A stretch of DNA of 64,000 bases, from the NCBI GenBank assembly GCA_027422505.1, contig JAPQWV010000753.1, positions 177,001 to 241,000 of the forward strand. Direction: 5' to 3'. The notes under the pieces are model-generated. The model was given only the letters and a program-made list of their open reading frames with translations. It was not told the DNA's origin and did no database searches. Source of the stretch: Craterostigma plantagineum (Eukaryota; Streptophyta; Magnoliopsida; Lamiales; Linderniaceae). Shown in pieces: positions 55,049-64,000 of the stretch (the stretch's first letter is position 1; each line of letters begins with the position of its first letter). The position numbers and the translations under genes were made by a program.

Positions 55049-57594
55049 TGTAATACCTGTAAAATCTAATTACGGGATTTACGATTTAAGTAGCAGTGAA
55101 TTAGAGATTTCGTTGGATTAATTAAATAAAGAAGCAGGGACTATAAGAAAATCAATACGTAAATATTTTGCGGACTTATCTACTGATAATATTTTGGGTA
55201 CATGTTTTGTGATGTTACATGTGTTTATATGACTATGTGCTGTGTATGTTACATATATGTTATGTGACTTATATAGTGATAATAAGACTAGGAGAATTTT
55301 GGACAATTATATATATAGCATAGGCTAGTTCGGTCGATTGAAGTAAAAGGCCAAGAATCGATCGATTGATTGTGACAAGAATAACAATTGGCCGATATAA
55401 GATATAAATGAATATATAGATATGTATATAAATGTCTCTAACAATCGCCGAGCAGCTAGGATTTGATCGAGCGATTTTAGCATAAATGTGTTGAACCTTT
55501 AGAAGTTAGAATCGACCCATTTCGTACAACCATTAGGATCGGACGATTTATGTATATAGTATATAGGTGCAATCAATACATGTACCGCTAGAATTAAAAT
55601 AGACCAATCATAAATTAAAAGGAGTTAATTAAGAAAAGGACACATAAGGAGTTTCTTAACCTAGGAGGGAAAATATGAGCTTAGTCACGTAGTTGTCAAC
55701 TCAATTGTTGTTTTCAATACCTTATACTTATCATTTATACCCGTACAAGAAAATACCCCCATAAAAGTAATAGCATAACAAGTAGAAGATAAGGAGAACG
55801 AAGGATTGAAGTCTAATAAACTCCAACACGAAGCAAAGTCAGACCAGAAAATAATTTTTAGCAACTCAGAAATCGGACATAAGGAGGGTAAGAAGTGTAC
55901 TTGTAACACCTAAATTCAGTTATACGTATATTGTATTTAATTCATACGGTTTATAGAAATATTTGGACATGAACCATAGACAAAAAAAAAACTCTAAGTT
56001 CTAGCATGCGACTAACCCTAACATTAATTGTCTAAATCTTATGTAGGGAAAGGAGTAAGAATTCAGGGAAAGGAATTAAAGGAACATAAAGAATTTTGGT
56101 GTAACAGTGACGGCAAAAACCCTAGTTTAGGGTGTAAATTCATACCTAAGAGTTTCGTTAGATTTAGCTATATTTCAGTTAGTAAAAACATGTTTTAAGG
56201 TTTATAATTTTAGTATAAAAGGGTTTTTGATCAAAAATTAGATGCTTTAGGGTGATATGACTTCCCCCAGCTTATGAATTTCGAAGTCAAGTTAATTTAT
56301 AGGATGAATCTCGAGTTATGCGGATATTAATATGTAATCTCGACATGTTGTTATCATTTCGATATATAATCTCGAGATGTTAATTATAACGGTATCTCGA
56401 CATTTGTTTACAATATCAAAACACATATCGTTGCATAGGATATTTCGTGATTTAGGATTATAATGTCGAATATAATTTCCAAGACACATATCGAAATCCC
56501 ATAATTAGTCTCGATATCCTTGCTTATAAGCCTAACATATCACTCGACATTTAGATTAGAATGTCGACAACTAGCTCGAGATCCTATCTTATAATTTATA
56601 TTGAGATCCATGTTGAAGTTCGTGTCTTGTTTAATCAATGTCGAGCCTATGTAGATATCATATCGAGACTTTGTATAGTAATAAAATGTCGAACCCTTAT
56701 ATTATGTCGAGATCAAGCTCAAAACCCATTTCGTTAACCATGTCGAGGTCCTTAGGAATTTCAAAGTGGTATTTTTCAATTTAAATCAAAATTCGAAACT
56801 TTAGGGTTTCGAAAATCATGAAAGTCGAAATTAGGGTTTTCAAATTAAGCCAATTTTGTGAAATAATAACTAGACTAACAAACCCTAATTTTGTATGTCT
56901 CTATACTTAGGGTTTGAAGATTAGCAATTTACCGTACGATATAGCTAAGGATACCAGGTAAGTGGAAATCGCAACTACAACACATAATTTTTATGTGCAT
57001 GAAATTATGTGTTATATGATGTTATGATTTTATGTGACGTGTCTATGTGTTTATATGACTTTATGTGAATCTTACGTGATTTAATTACGTTATACGATGA
57101 CATGACACGCATAGTCATGGCATGAGCATGTGCACGCACGAGTAGTATGAGAGTCAGGGAGATAGCGTGCATGAGTATAAGATCGCTTGAAAGCGATATG
57201 TATATTTGCCGATCACGGTACGTGCATTGCATGCATGATTTTCACTTACTGAGCTTTATAAGCTCATTCCACGTTTTTATGTGTTGTAGGACCCCGCGAT
57301 CACGGTACGTGATCATTTCCACGGCGAGGCCAACTTTTGAAGCTTCCGGCTTTTGAGATGGAAGTGTGTGCATGGATGCGACCTCGTGGAGGCCCAGTAG
57401 ATAAATTTATTTTGACCCGCATGCACGCTTTCCTATGTGAATAGGACCCATGATAATTTTTGTAGGAACAGTTATGATTCCCTTTTATGAAAAGAAAAAT
57501 TTTATTCAAAATTTCGTACTATTTATTTCTTTTCTACGACACTAGTTACGTAAACCTAGTTAAGAAAGTAGTGGTGGAAGGCGGGGCTGCCACA
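55049..57594 (+). repeat. LTR3 of the composite element, with internal deletion
   Basis: 2,546 bp. Relative to LTR1 it lacks about 650 bp (45,725-46,378 in LTR1), including the 42-bp tandem repeat. The junction at 57,211-57,226 reads GCCGATCACGGTACGTGCATT; GATCACGGTACGTG also occurs at 57,299, so the break looks filled from nearby sequence. It ends CCACA followed by GTCTG. Confidence 0.92.
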
Positions 57595-57599
57595 GTCTG

Positions 57600-57915
57600 C
57601 TTGTTCTCGATGTGAAGAGCAAATCCTTCACTCATTACAATTCGATGCCTTCTACCGAATCCCACTCGACCGCAGCGTTGTGTAAGTCCATTCTGTTCAA
57701 ACCCATTATACTTATTTAATTATGCTTTATGTGATAATAATAAAATTTATTTACTTGAGGTTGAAAATATATGCCTCAGCCATTCGACAGGACATGCTAC
57801 ACTATAATGTGCATATCATCCCCGATCAGAAAGTGACAAATATGGTCTATAGACGATAGAAAGATGATGGCTTGGACTGGGGTGTGGGTATGTATGTATT
57901 GGGAGCAGTTATGCG
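57600..57915 (+). pseudogene. Ulp1/C48-like peptidase gene, 3' part
   Basis: The frame reads LVLDVKSKSFTHYNSMPSTE (57,602-57,660), then an intron-like AT-rich stretch (57,677-57,775), then AIRQDMLHYNVHIIPDQKV and DDGLDWGVGMYVLGAVMRDQ (about 57,862-57,921). C48 peptidases have H...D...C with contexts HW-LLVxD, HYDS and DCGVYVL. Here the Asp position is Asn (HYNS) and the Cys is Trp (DWGV), so the enzyme would be inactive. A stop (TAG) lies before DDGLD. Confidence 0.5.
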
Positions 57916-57921
57916 AGATCA

Positions 57922-58851
57922 GGTGCTATTTTATGGGATGAAGTTAACACGACTAGTGACATCTCTGACTACAGGGCCAACATACTAGCCGGGGTGTTGG
58001 ATTTCATTGCGAAGTCAAGTTGGATTTTGATGACTCATTAAAATCATTGTTTGTGTCTCTATTTGATACATCTGCTTTTGTTGTTGAACTCTTGTTTTGT
58101 AATGACTTTTGGTTTATCAACTTTTTTGCTTGTGTCTGTATTTGATACATTCTGAAAGTTATTTGTTAACAAATAATTTTAGGATGAAACCATCAATCAA
58201 ACACAAATATTTATTTGTGATCAAATGTTACACGACGGAACTTACCGAACATCGTGGAACGATAGGTTTTCACCGGACGATTGCCCAACGGTAGTGTCGA
58301 TCCTATCTCCAATCAGCACAACATTCCACTTTCCTTACCTATCTCGACCTACTCGTCGTAATAAACGACTCTCTTCATGTAGACGACGTACCTCCCGCCA
58401 CTATGCTCGGGGGCGGGGAATCCTTGATCTTCCCCCGTTCCGAGCAATGACAGCGCCCGCGTCTCTCGAGTCGAAAGCCATAATTTGTTTTCGATCGCGA
58501 GTTTTTAGCCATCTTGGGAATTTTTCGACACCGGCGATAAGCCTTCTTCCGCGAACCTTGGGCGGTGGTGTTGGTGGTTTGACAATTTTAGGAGGTCATT
58601 GACTAGTGAGACGGCCTTGTCTAGGCTAGTGGCTATTAGGCTCTTCTTTAGCTGGAAAAGGCCTACGGTGTCGTTTAAGCCTTCTCTGCATGTTCCTTGG
58701 TTGGTGAGCGCTCTGCTTAGCCATGTCTCCAAGTCGTTGGTGAAATTCCCGTCCTGTTTTTCTTTCCTAGATCAACCATAATAGTAATGATATGTACGTA
58801 ACATGCCTACCATTTAACGATTATCAGAAACAAACACTTACATCGCAATCA
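57922..58851. other. Largely unassigned; repeats a short coding motif
   Basis: 57,922-58,200 is non-coding. At 58,497-58,533 the + strand repeats the 37-bp segment of 41,957-41,993, both encoding RVFSHLGNFSTP. A 75-codon - strand frame at 58,732-58,505 has no recognised family. Nothing else is identified. Confidence 0.4.
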
Positions 58852-59952
58852 TCTGCACCAAGCGCTTCCCGCGCAATCAACCAATTGTATTGCAAGGGTC
58901 GAGGACACATCATCCACATCTTACTGGGCTAGAACCTCGATCTATCTAAAGGTTACCCTCACGTGTTAGGCTCTCCGCACCATGTAGGAAATTTTTGAAG
59001 CCCAGTTCTAGCCTAAGCCAAGCTCATATAAGCTTGTGGGTTCCTCTTTAAAACCAATTGACAACAGAGGACGTTATCCCACAAGCTTATAATGAGCTCA
59101 TCATACTTCTATTTATCCAATGTGGAACTTTGGTTTAACAACCAACAATCCTCCCATTAAACTCAATACCACCTAACAAATCCCATTTGAACAATATCTG
59201 CACCTAGGGGTGGGATCGGGTCGGGTACTCGATTTCATCGGGTATTTATTTTGATACCCGAATCCGATCCGATCAAATGCGGGTATCCGATAGTCGGGTA
59301 CCTGAAACCCATCGCGTCGGGTCGGGTCGGGTCGGGTCTGGGTATAATTTTTATTTTCTAATTTTTCCCTTTTCTTTATTTTTTTAAATTTTTTTATTTT
59401 GCAAAAATAGATAAATTTAAATTAAATTCAGTTCCTTCAAAACAATAAAATAATCTTAAACATTGGGCTGGGTGTACTGTGCCGATGCCTGCGATGCCGA
59501 TGCGTAGTGCTGTGTGTGAGCTTCTTCATATTTTTCTTTTTTTATTTCTTTTGTATTGGGCTGGGCTGGACCTTTCATTTTAATAGCATTTCATGTTCCT
59601 TTTGGGCCAATTCTTAATATCAACATTTATTTCTTTTGGGCCGAATTTTAATAATATTATTATCTTTTGGGCTGAAAAGATCGGTACAAGATCTGGTAAA
59701 ACAGGTAGCTCAAAGCTACCCGATACCCGACCCATTCAAAGCAGTCGGGTATCGTGTTTCAACCCGATACGCGATTAATACCCCCGATTTTTCCATACAT
59801 TCGGGTTAATACCCGATCGGATCGGGTAACCGAAACCCGAACCCGGTTGCCCGCCCCTATCTGCACCAAGCGCTTTCGTCGTAATCAACCAATCGTTATT
59901 GCAAGGGTTGTGGACAGATCAACCGCATCGTATCTGGGCTAGAGTCTTGATC
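58852..59952 (-). mobile_element. TRIM-like repeat remnant: internal-LTR-internal, with nested hAT
   Basis: A 165-bp LTR-like unit (58,983-59,147, TGTAGGAAATT...CAACCAACA) has a - strand polypurine tract AATGGGAGGAT on one side (59,148-59,158) and a primer-site-like TGGTGCGGAGAGC on the other (58,970-58,982). The ~92-bp segments 58,852-58,942 and 59,860-59,952 (CTGCACCAAGCGCTT...GATC) are direct repeats on either side. It resembles the TRIM at 27,455 (TGTAG-AAATTT start, AAGCTTG..GGTTCCT inside). No second LTR was found. Confidence 0.6.
59205..59859. mobile_element. hAT-type MITE (655 bp) in the TRIM-like repeat
   Basis: TAGGGGTGGG at the left, CCCGCCCCTA at the right, and the exact 8-bp duplication TCTGCACC at 59,197-59,204 and 59,860-59,867. 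The direct-repeat partner at 58,852 shows TCTGCACC uninterrupted. The arms contain CGGGTA words like the element at 43,709, indicating the same group. Confidence 0.94.
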
Positions 59953-60472
59953 AGTGTTACTTGGGAAGCGCCTAAGCGGTGAATGATTAGAGGCGGCAAC
60001 CTTCTCGGAGGCGGCTCCAAGCTGACCTCAATGTAAGGCGTTGAGCTGTGGGGTGATCGCCTCATGGAAGAATATAGCGAAGTTTATTTTCTAGCAACTT
60101 AAAAAGGCCCAATACTTATTATCCTAAAATAAAGCCCACTAAGCCCAAGAACATAAACCTAACTTAGTCCCACTCATTCAATTCAAGTCATCATGAAGAT
60201 TCCATCTGCAGGTGTGGGCAAGACCGTCTTCTCTTCTCCTTGTATGATTCTTCCCTTTTTCATTAAAATAAGTATTTTATGATAATAATGTTTCTTGAAG
60301 ATTCTTGTGCGCACCATTTGTTAGATAGGCTGCTCATTGCACACTGTTGCAATTTTAAATTATTTTGTAGTTGCTTACTGCTTTGACTTGGCAAAACATA
60401 CATTAATATATGATCCATTATATCTTTGCATGTTGTAATGAATCGTTCTACATTATTTCAAATATGAACGAA
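59953..60472. other. Non-coding flank with a hAT-like end
   Basis: CAGTGTTACTTGGGAAGCGCC at 59,953 resembles a hAT MITE terminus, and AGGCGG/GGCGCC words follow to about 60,070, but no matching right end was found. The rest is AT-rich without ORFs. Confidence 0.35.
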
Positions 60473-60624
60473 TGGAGTAAATCAAGGCTTGATATGCTCT
60501 CGTTAATTACGCCTATGATTATGGGATTGTATTTATTATTATTGGATAGAGTTTAGAATAGTTGTATAAATAGATGACTATGTACAAAGTAAACAGCAAG
60601 AGACATATTATACTTACATTCACA
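60473..60624 (+). repeat. copia-4 5' LTR (152 bp)
   Basis: TGGAGTAAATC...TTACATTCACA. It differs from the 3' LTR at about four positions by eye. The primer site TGGTATCAGA follows at 60,625 with no spacer. TGAAC at 60,465-60,469 matches TGAAC at 63,895-63,899, but three bases (GAA) separate it from the TGG start. Confidence 0.92.
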
Positions 60625-60634
60625 TGGTATCAGA
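60625..60634 (+). promoter_or_regulatory. copia-4 primer-binding site
   Basis: TGGTATCAGA, complementary to the 3' end of initiator-Met tRNA, directly after the LTR. Confidence 0.85.
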
Positions 60635-60688
60635 CTAAGCAACGTAAACCTTTTCTCCAAATCTCTCAACCGTATTGTCCTAACGACT

Positions 60689-61237
60689 ATGGCTTCTTCG
60701 AATTTCTCATCTCCTAATACTCCAACCTATGTTTGGTACTTGGATACGGGTGCATCGTCCCATATGACTCCAAATACGTCAGACTTGGATTTTTCTTTGG
60801 CGTACACGGGTTTGGATACGGGTTTGGATTCAACATCGTGGCAGTCAGGAAATTATGGCACGTGGCAGGCGCAGTCAAGGCCTTTATCGGTTGGATATTC
60901 CTATATGGCTTTGATGGCAACTCAGACACCGAAAGCATCATTCGAATTGTGGCATTCTCGTCTTGGCCACGTCTCTTATGATACACTTTCCTACTTAAAT
61001 AAGGTTGGGAGCATATCTGTTACTTCTTTGTTACCCAAACCAGTGATTTGTGACTCTTGTGAAAAAGCTAAGAGTAAGCGTTTGCCCTACACTGTAGATG
61101 ATAAAAGATTGTCCTCTGTTTTGGATATTATTCATTGTGAACTGTGGGGCCTGCACCTATCAGTTCTGACTCTGGCTTTCGAAACTATGTTATTTTTGTG
61201 GATGATTTCTCTAGATTCACGTGGTTTTATCCGATGA
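60689..61237 (+). pseudogene. copia-4 protease and integrase N-terminus; gag missing
   Basis: 182 codons from ATG at 60,689. The protease motif YLDTGASSHMTP comes only about 16 residues after the start, so gag and its zinc knuckle are absent. Then follow ELWHSRLGHVSYDTLSYL (GAG-pre-integrase/HHCC), CDSCEKAKSKRLPY and LDIIHCELWG (catalytic Asp region of integrase, HCE instead of HSD). The frame is lost at 61,237 before the core is complete. Confidence 0.85.
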
Positions 61238-62059
61238 GGCACAAATAAGATTTTTATGAGGTATTGCTTCAGTTTAGTACATTCGTTGAAAATCAGTTTT
61301 CTTGTCGTATTAAGACTTTTCATAGTGACGGAGGAACAGAGTTCACTAACAATAAGGTGCAAAAACATTTTCGGGATTTTGGCATCCGTCATATTCTCTC
61401 TTGTCCGTATACTCCAGCTCAAAATGGACGGGCAGAACGAAAACATAGACATGTTATGGAAACAGGTCTTGCGATGCTCTTTCACTCTCACACCCCTATG
61501 AAATTTTGGGTCGAGGCATTTAGTAGCGCCGTGTATATAATAAACCGTCTGCCATCGAAGTGTTAGCCGAAAAATCGCCATTCGAGGTATTATTCTCCAC
61601 TGCTTCGAATTTTGAGAATTTCACCCATTTGGTTGCCAAGTATATCCATGTCTTCGAGATTTTACGGCAAACAAATTCGAGCCACGAAGCACCGGCTGTA
61701 TCTTTATGGGTTACAGTAGCTCGCATAAAGGGTTTCGTTGCTACGATCCTACATCCTCCCGCGTTTATATATCTCGTCATGCTAAGTTTGTGGAATCTTC
61801 TTTTCCGTTTGCTAAACCTTGTAACAGGTCAAGCATATACTCCGTACCTGTTCAGGAATTTTTGAACCCGCAAGAGCGGCTATTCACTACCCAAGCCCTC
61901 GAGTTCATCGGATACTTTAGTCGAAAGTTCTCAACATCGACGTTGTACTTTATGTGATGATCAGCCTCAGTCGCAACATCATCATGTTTCGCTTACTACT
62001 CAGGATCATGCTATCGATCATGTATCATCGGCTCGACACAACTTGGTGCATCTGCTCAA
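61238..62059 (+). pseudogene. copia-4 integrase core and C-terminal linker
   Basis: The frame 61,264-61,566 gives RIKTFHSDGGTEFTNN (second catalytic Asp), RHILSCPYTPAQNGRAERKH (catalytic Glu) and FWVEAFSSAVYIINRLPSK. Further short frames to 61,957 give CYDPTSSRVYISRHAKFVE, the copia integrase C-terminal motif. Several frameshifts separate these. Confidence 0.85.
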
Positions 62060-63478
62060 ATGCCTCCTCTTGATGAGCCATTGCCTATCGTCTCAACGCA
62101 CCCTATGCAAACTCGGGCTCGGTCAGGTATCTTTAAACCGAAGCATTTGACTTATTATGCTTGCACTAGCTTGTTCAATGCTCTTGTTACGGTCAGTGAA
62201 CCTCGTGGGGTGAAAACTGCTTTAAAACGGCCAGAATGGGTTGCAGCTATGAACGACGAACTTTCTGCGTTGCATTCTAATAATACTTGGGATCTTGTTC
62301 CACGTCCTACAAATACAAACATTGTAGGGTCAAAATGGGTTTTTCGAACCAAATTTTTAGCTGATGGATCAATAGATCGTCATAAAGCCCGTCTTGTTGC
62401 TCAAGGTTTCACACAGCTGTCAGGGTTTGATTACTCTCACACTTTTAGTCTTGTGATTCGGGCTTCTACCGTTCGAGTTGTGCTCTCTATTGTTGTACTA
62501 AATAATTGGCCTCTTCATCAGCTAGACGTTAAAAATGCGTTTCTAAACGGTGTTTTATCTAAACCGGTATTCATGAAGCAGCCACCTGGATTTGTAGACG
62601 CCAATTTCCCAAATCGCGTTTGTCGCCTTAAAAAGGCATTATATGGTCTAAATCACGCTCCACGTGCTTGGTTTCAGAGGCTCAGTGACTTTCTCTTGAG
62701 TATCGGATTTATATGCAGTCGGACTGATTCATCGTTATTCATCTATCTTCGTGTGCCATCAATTTTATACCTTTTGGTTTATGTTGATGACTTTATCCTC
62801 ACAGGGAATTCGACAGATAGCTTGCAATCCTTCATCGCCCGCCTTTGTAAGGAGTTCGCCATTAAGGACCTAGGAAAGCTTAATTATTTCTTGGGTGTTG
62901 AGGTTTCTTATACTTCTTCAGGCATTTTTCTTAATCGGGCGAAATATGCTCGTGACATTCTTCGGCGAGCATCTTTGGAAGATGCAAAACCCGTTTCTAC
63001 TCCATTACCTGTAGGCTGTCAGTTTTCTACTGATGGAAAGCTGTATGATGATCCTACTTTATATCGATCATTAGTCGGAGCTCTGCAATATCTCACGGTT
63101 ACACGACCAGATTTATCTTTCGCGGTGAACTTGGTTAGTCAACACTTGCAGAATCCCACTGTTGAACATTTCCAGGCTGTGAAGCGAATTCTTCGCTACG
63201 TGAAGGGCACACCATCATATGGTCTATCTCTTACTCGTGGCTCTTCACTTACTGTCACTGCGTATTCCGGTGCTGATTGGGCTCGTTGTGTGGAAACAAG
63301 GCGATCTACGTACGGATACTCTATTTTTCTTGGTGGAAATCTAGTCTCTTGGAGTGCTAAGAAACAACCCACAGTTTCTCGTTCAAGTTGTAAATCCGAA
63401 TATCGTGCTCTAGCCAATGCAGCCTTGGAATTGTATGTGTGCTTCAGCTTCTTCGAGAGCTTCGCATCAAACCTATGA
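62060..63478 (+). pseudogene. copia-4 reverse transcriptase and RNase H start (472 codons open)
   Basis: Residues 70-330 are RVT_2: NNTWDLVPRP, GSKWVFRTKFLADGS, KARLVAQGFTQ, QLDVKNAFLNGVL (Asp 156), KKALYGLNHAPRAWFQRL and LVYVDDFILTGN (YVDD at 241-244). KYARDILRRASLEDAKPVST and SLVGALQYLTVTRPDLSFAV follow. RNase H starts at about 400: YSGADWARCVETRRSTYGYS and LVSWSAKKQPTVSRSSCKSE. The frame ends by a +/-1 shift near 63,440-63,478. The motif set suits the Ale/Retrofit group (inference). Confidence 0.9.
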
Positions 63479-63732
63479 CGTGTCCCACTTTATATTGGGA
63501 CACCAAAAGTGCGCTTTTTCTAAGTCAAAATCCGAGTTCTCACAAGCGAGCGAAACACATCGATATTGATTTTCACTTTGTTCGTGAACTTGTTTCAAGT
63601 AAGCAGCTACGCACGCAGTACATGCCTTCCGACCTACAGATTGCAGATATTTTTACAAAAGCTCTCCACCGTCCACAATTTGAATTTTTTCGAGACAAGC
63701 TACGAGTTGGTCTCATCCCACATCTTGCTTGA
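63439..63732 (+). pseudogene. copia-4 RNase H C-terminus
   Basis: It overlaps the previous frame and continues it: LLRELRIKPMTCPTLYWDTK, SALFLSQNPSSHKRAKHIDI, DFHFVRELVSS and LQIADIFTKALHRPQF, ending RVGLIPHLA. This is a complete RNase H end, so one frameshift separates it from an otherwise long RT-RNase H frame. Confidence 0.9.
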
Positions 63733-63742
63733 GGGGGGCTAA
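63731..63742 (+). other. copia-4 polypurine tract
   Basis: GAGGGGGGCTAA immediately precedes the 3' LTR start TGGAGTAAATC and follows the pol stop codon within a few bases. Confidence 0.85.
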
Positions 63743-63894
63743 TGGAGTAAATCAAGGCTTGATATGCTCTCGTTAATTACGCCTATGATTACGGGATTGT
63801 ATTTATTATTATTGGATAGAGTATAGAATAGTTGTATAAATAGATGACTATGTACAAAGTAAATAGCAAGAGAAATATTATACTTACATTCACA
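63743..63894 (+). repeat. copia-4 3' LTR (152 bp)
   Basis: Same length as the 5' LTR; differences seen are ATTATGGG/ATTACGGG, GAGTTTAG/GAGTATAG, AAACAG/AAATAG and GAGACATA/GAGAAATA. It is followed by TGAAC at 63,895-63,899. The remaining 100 bp of the window are AT-rich flank. Confidence 0.92.
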
Positions 63895-64000
63895 TGAACC
63901 ATGTCAAATGCAAAAAGTATATTATATTGAAATGAGTTCTATTATTCACAATCAATTAGAGTGTGATTGATTTATGCAACTTAAATAATAAAAGTCGCTT

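Larger units (their letters stand above)
42824..57594 (+). mobile_element. Composite Ty3/gypsy-derived element: LTR-internal-LTR-internal-LTR (14.8 kb)
   Basis: Three LTRs starting TGTAATACCTG at 42,824, 48,238 and 55,049 and ending GGGGCTGCCACA at 46,753, 53,561 and 57,594. Two internal segments of ~1.5 kb each start with primer site TGGTATCAGAGC and end with a polypurine tract TTTTAAGGGGGGA. The outer LTRs are flanked by GTCTG at 42,819-42,823 and 57,595-57,599, so the whole is one insertion locus. The internal segments keep only a gag zinc-knuckle and protease start, so it is non-autonomous. PBS type and gag knuckle suggest a Tekay/Del-like chromovirus parent. The triple-LTR form is what unequal recombination between LTRs of neighbouring copies would give. 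Confidence 0.92.

Overview
This window is repeat-rich nuclear DNA of a flowering plant, most likely a eudicot. The signs are an auxin-responsive SAUR gene, Ty1/copia elements primed from initiator-Met tRNA, Athila-type Ty3/gypsy elements with a tRNA-Asp primer site, a plant L1-type LINE with a DUF4283 domain, Stowaway and hAT MITEs, TRIMs and a Cassandra-like 5S-derived repeat. No bacterial or organellar gene organisation is seen. I recognise one intact host gene (SAUR, 32.5 kb) and one broken host-like gene (Ulp1/C48 peptidase, 42 and 57.6 kb). Nearly everything else is transposable elements nested in one another.

Layout. 0-7 kb: a Stowaway MITE and a decayed + strand copia whose reverse transcriptase is split by a 3.4-kb solo-LTR-like insertion. 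7.1-8.7 kb: unassigned. 8.7-10.36 kb: Athila pol fragment, cut by a - strand copia (10.36-17.67 kb) that itself carries a hAT MITE with an exact 8-bp target duplication. 17.7-19.25 kb: - strand LINE fragment. 19.25-26.9 kb: two Athila copies fused tail to tail at 21,480, one holding a 1,620-bp solo LTR, with trinucleotide microsatellites in both leaders. 26.9-28.95 kb: hAT MITE, truncated TRIM, and a further Athila LTR with a 53-bp hAT insertion. 29-32 kb: a 21-bp minisatellite, a GGTCCGGT repeat, a duplication and a 150-bp-arm palindrome. 32.4-38.4 kb: the SAUR gene, with a nearly intact - strand copia inserted in its last codons so that the LTR now supplies the stop codon. 38.8-41.2 kb: TIR and foldback repeats.

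42.8-57.6 kb is the largest structure: a single insertion bounded by the 5-bp duplication GTCTG inside a Ulp1-like pseudogene, built as LTR-internal-LTR-internal-LTR. Both internal segments are about 1.5 kb and keep only gag zinc-knuckle and protease-start remnants plus a 5S-rRNA-like inverted repeat (Cassandra-like hairpin). LTR1 carries a 719-bp hAT element with pol III-type A and B boxes; LTR2 carries a complete 2,160-bp gag-only element of the TR-GAG type with an open 283-codon gag. 58.8-60 kb: TRIM-like repeat with another hAT element. 60.47-63.89 kb: a compact copia with 152-bp LTRs that has pol but no gag.

The mobile sequences show little functional cooperation. The window is best read as a stratigraphy: exact target duplications and empty sites in sister repeats let several insertions be ordered. 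All percentages and difference counts given here are counts by eye.
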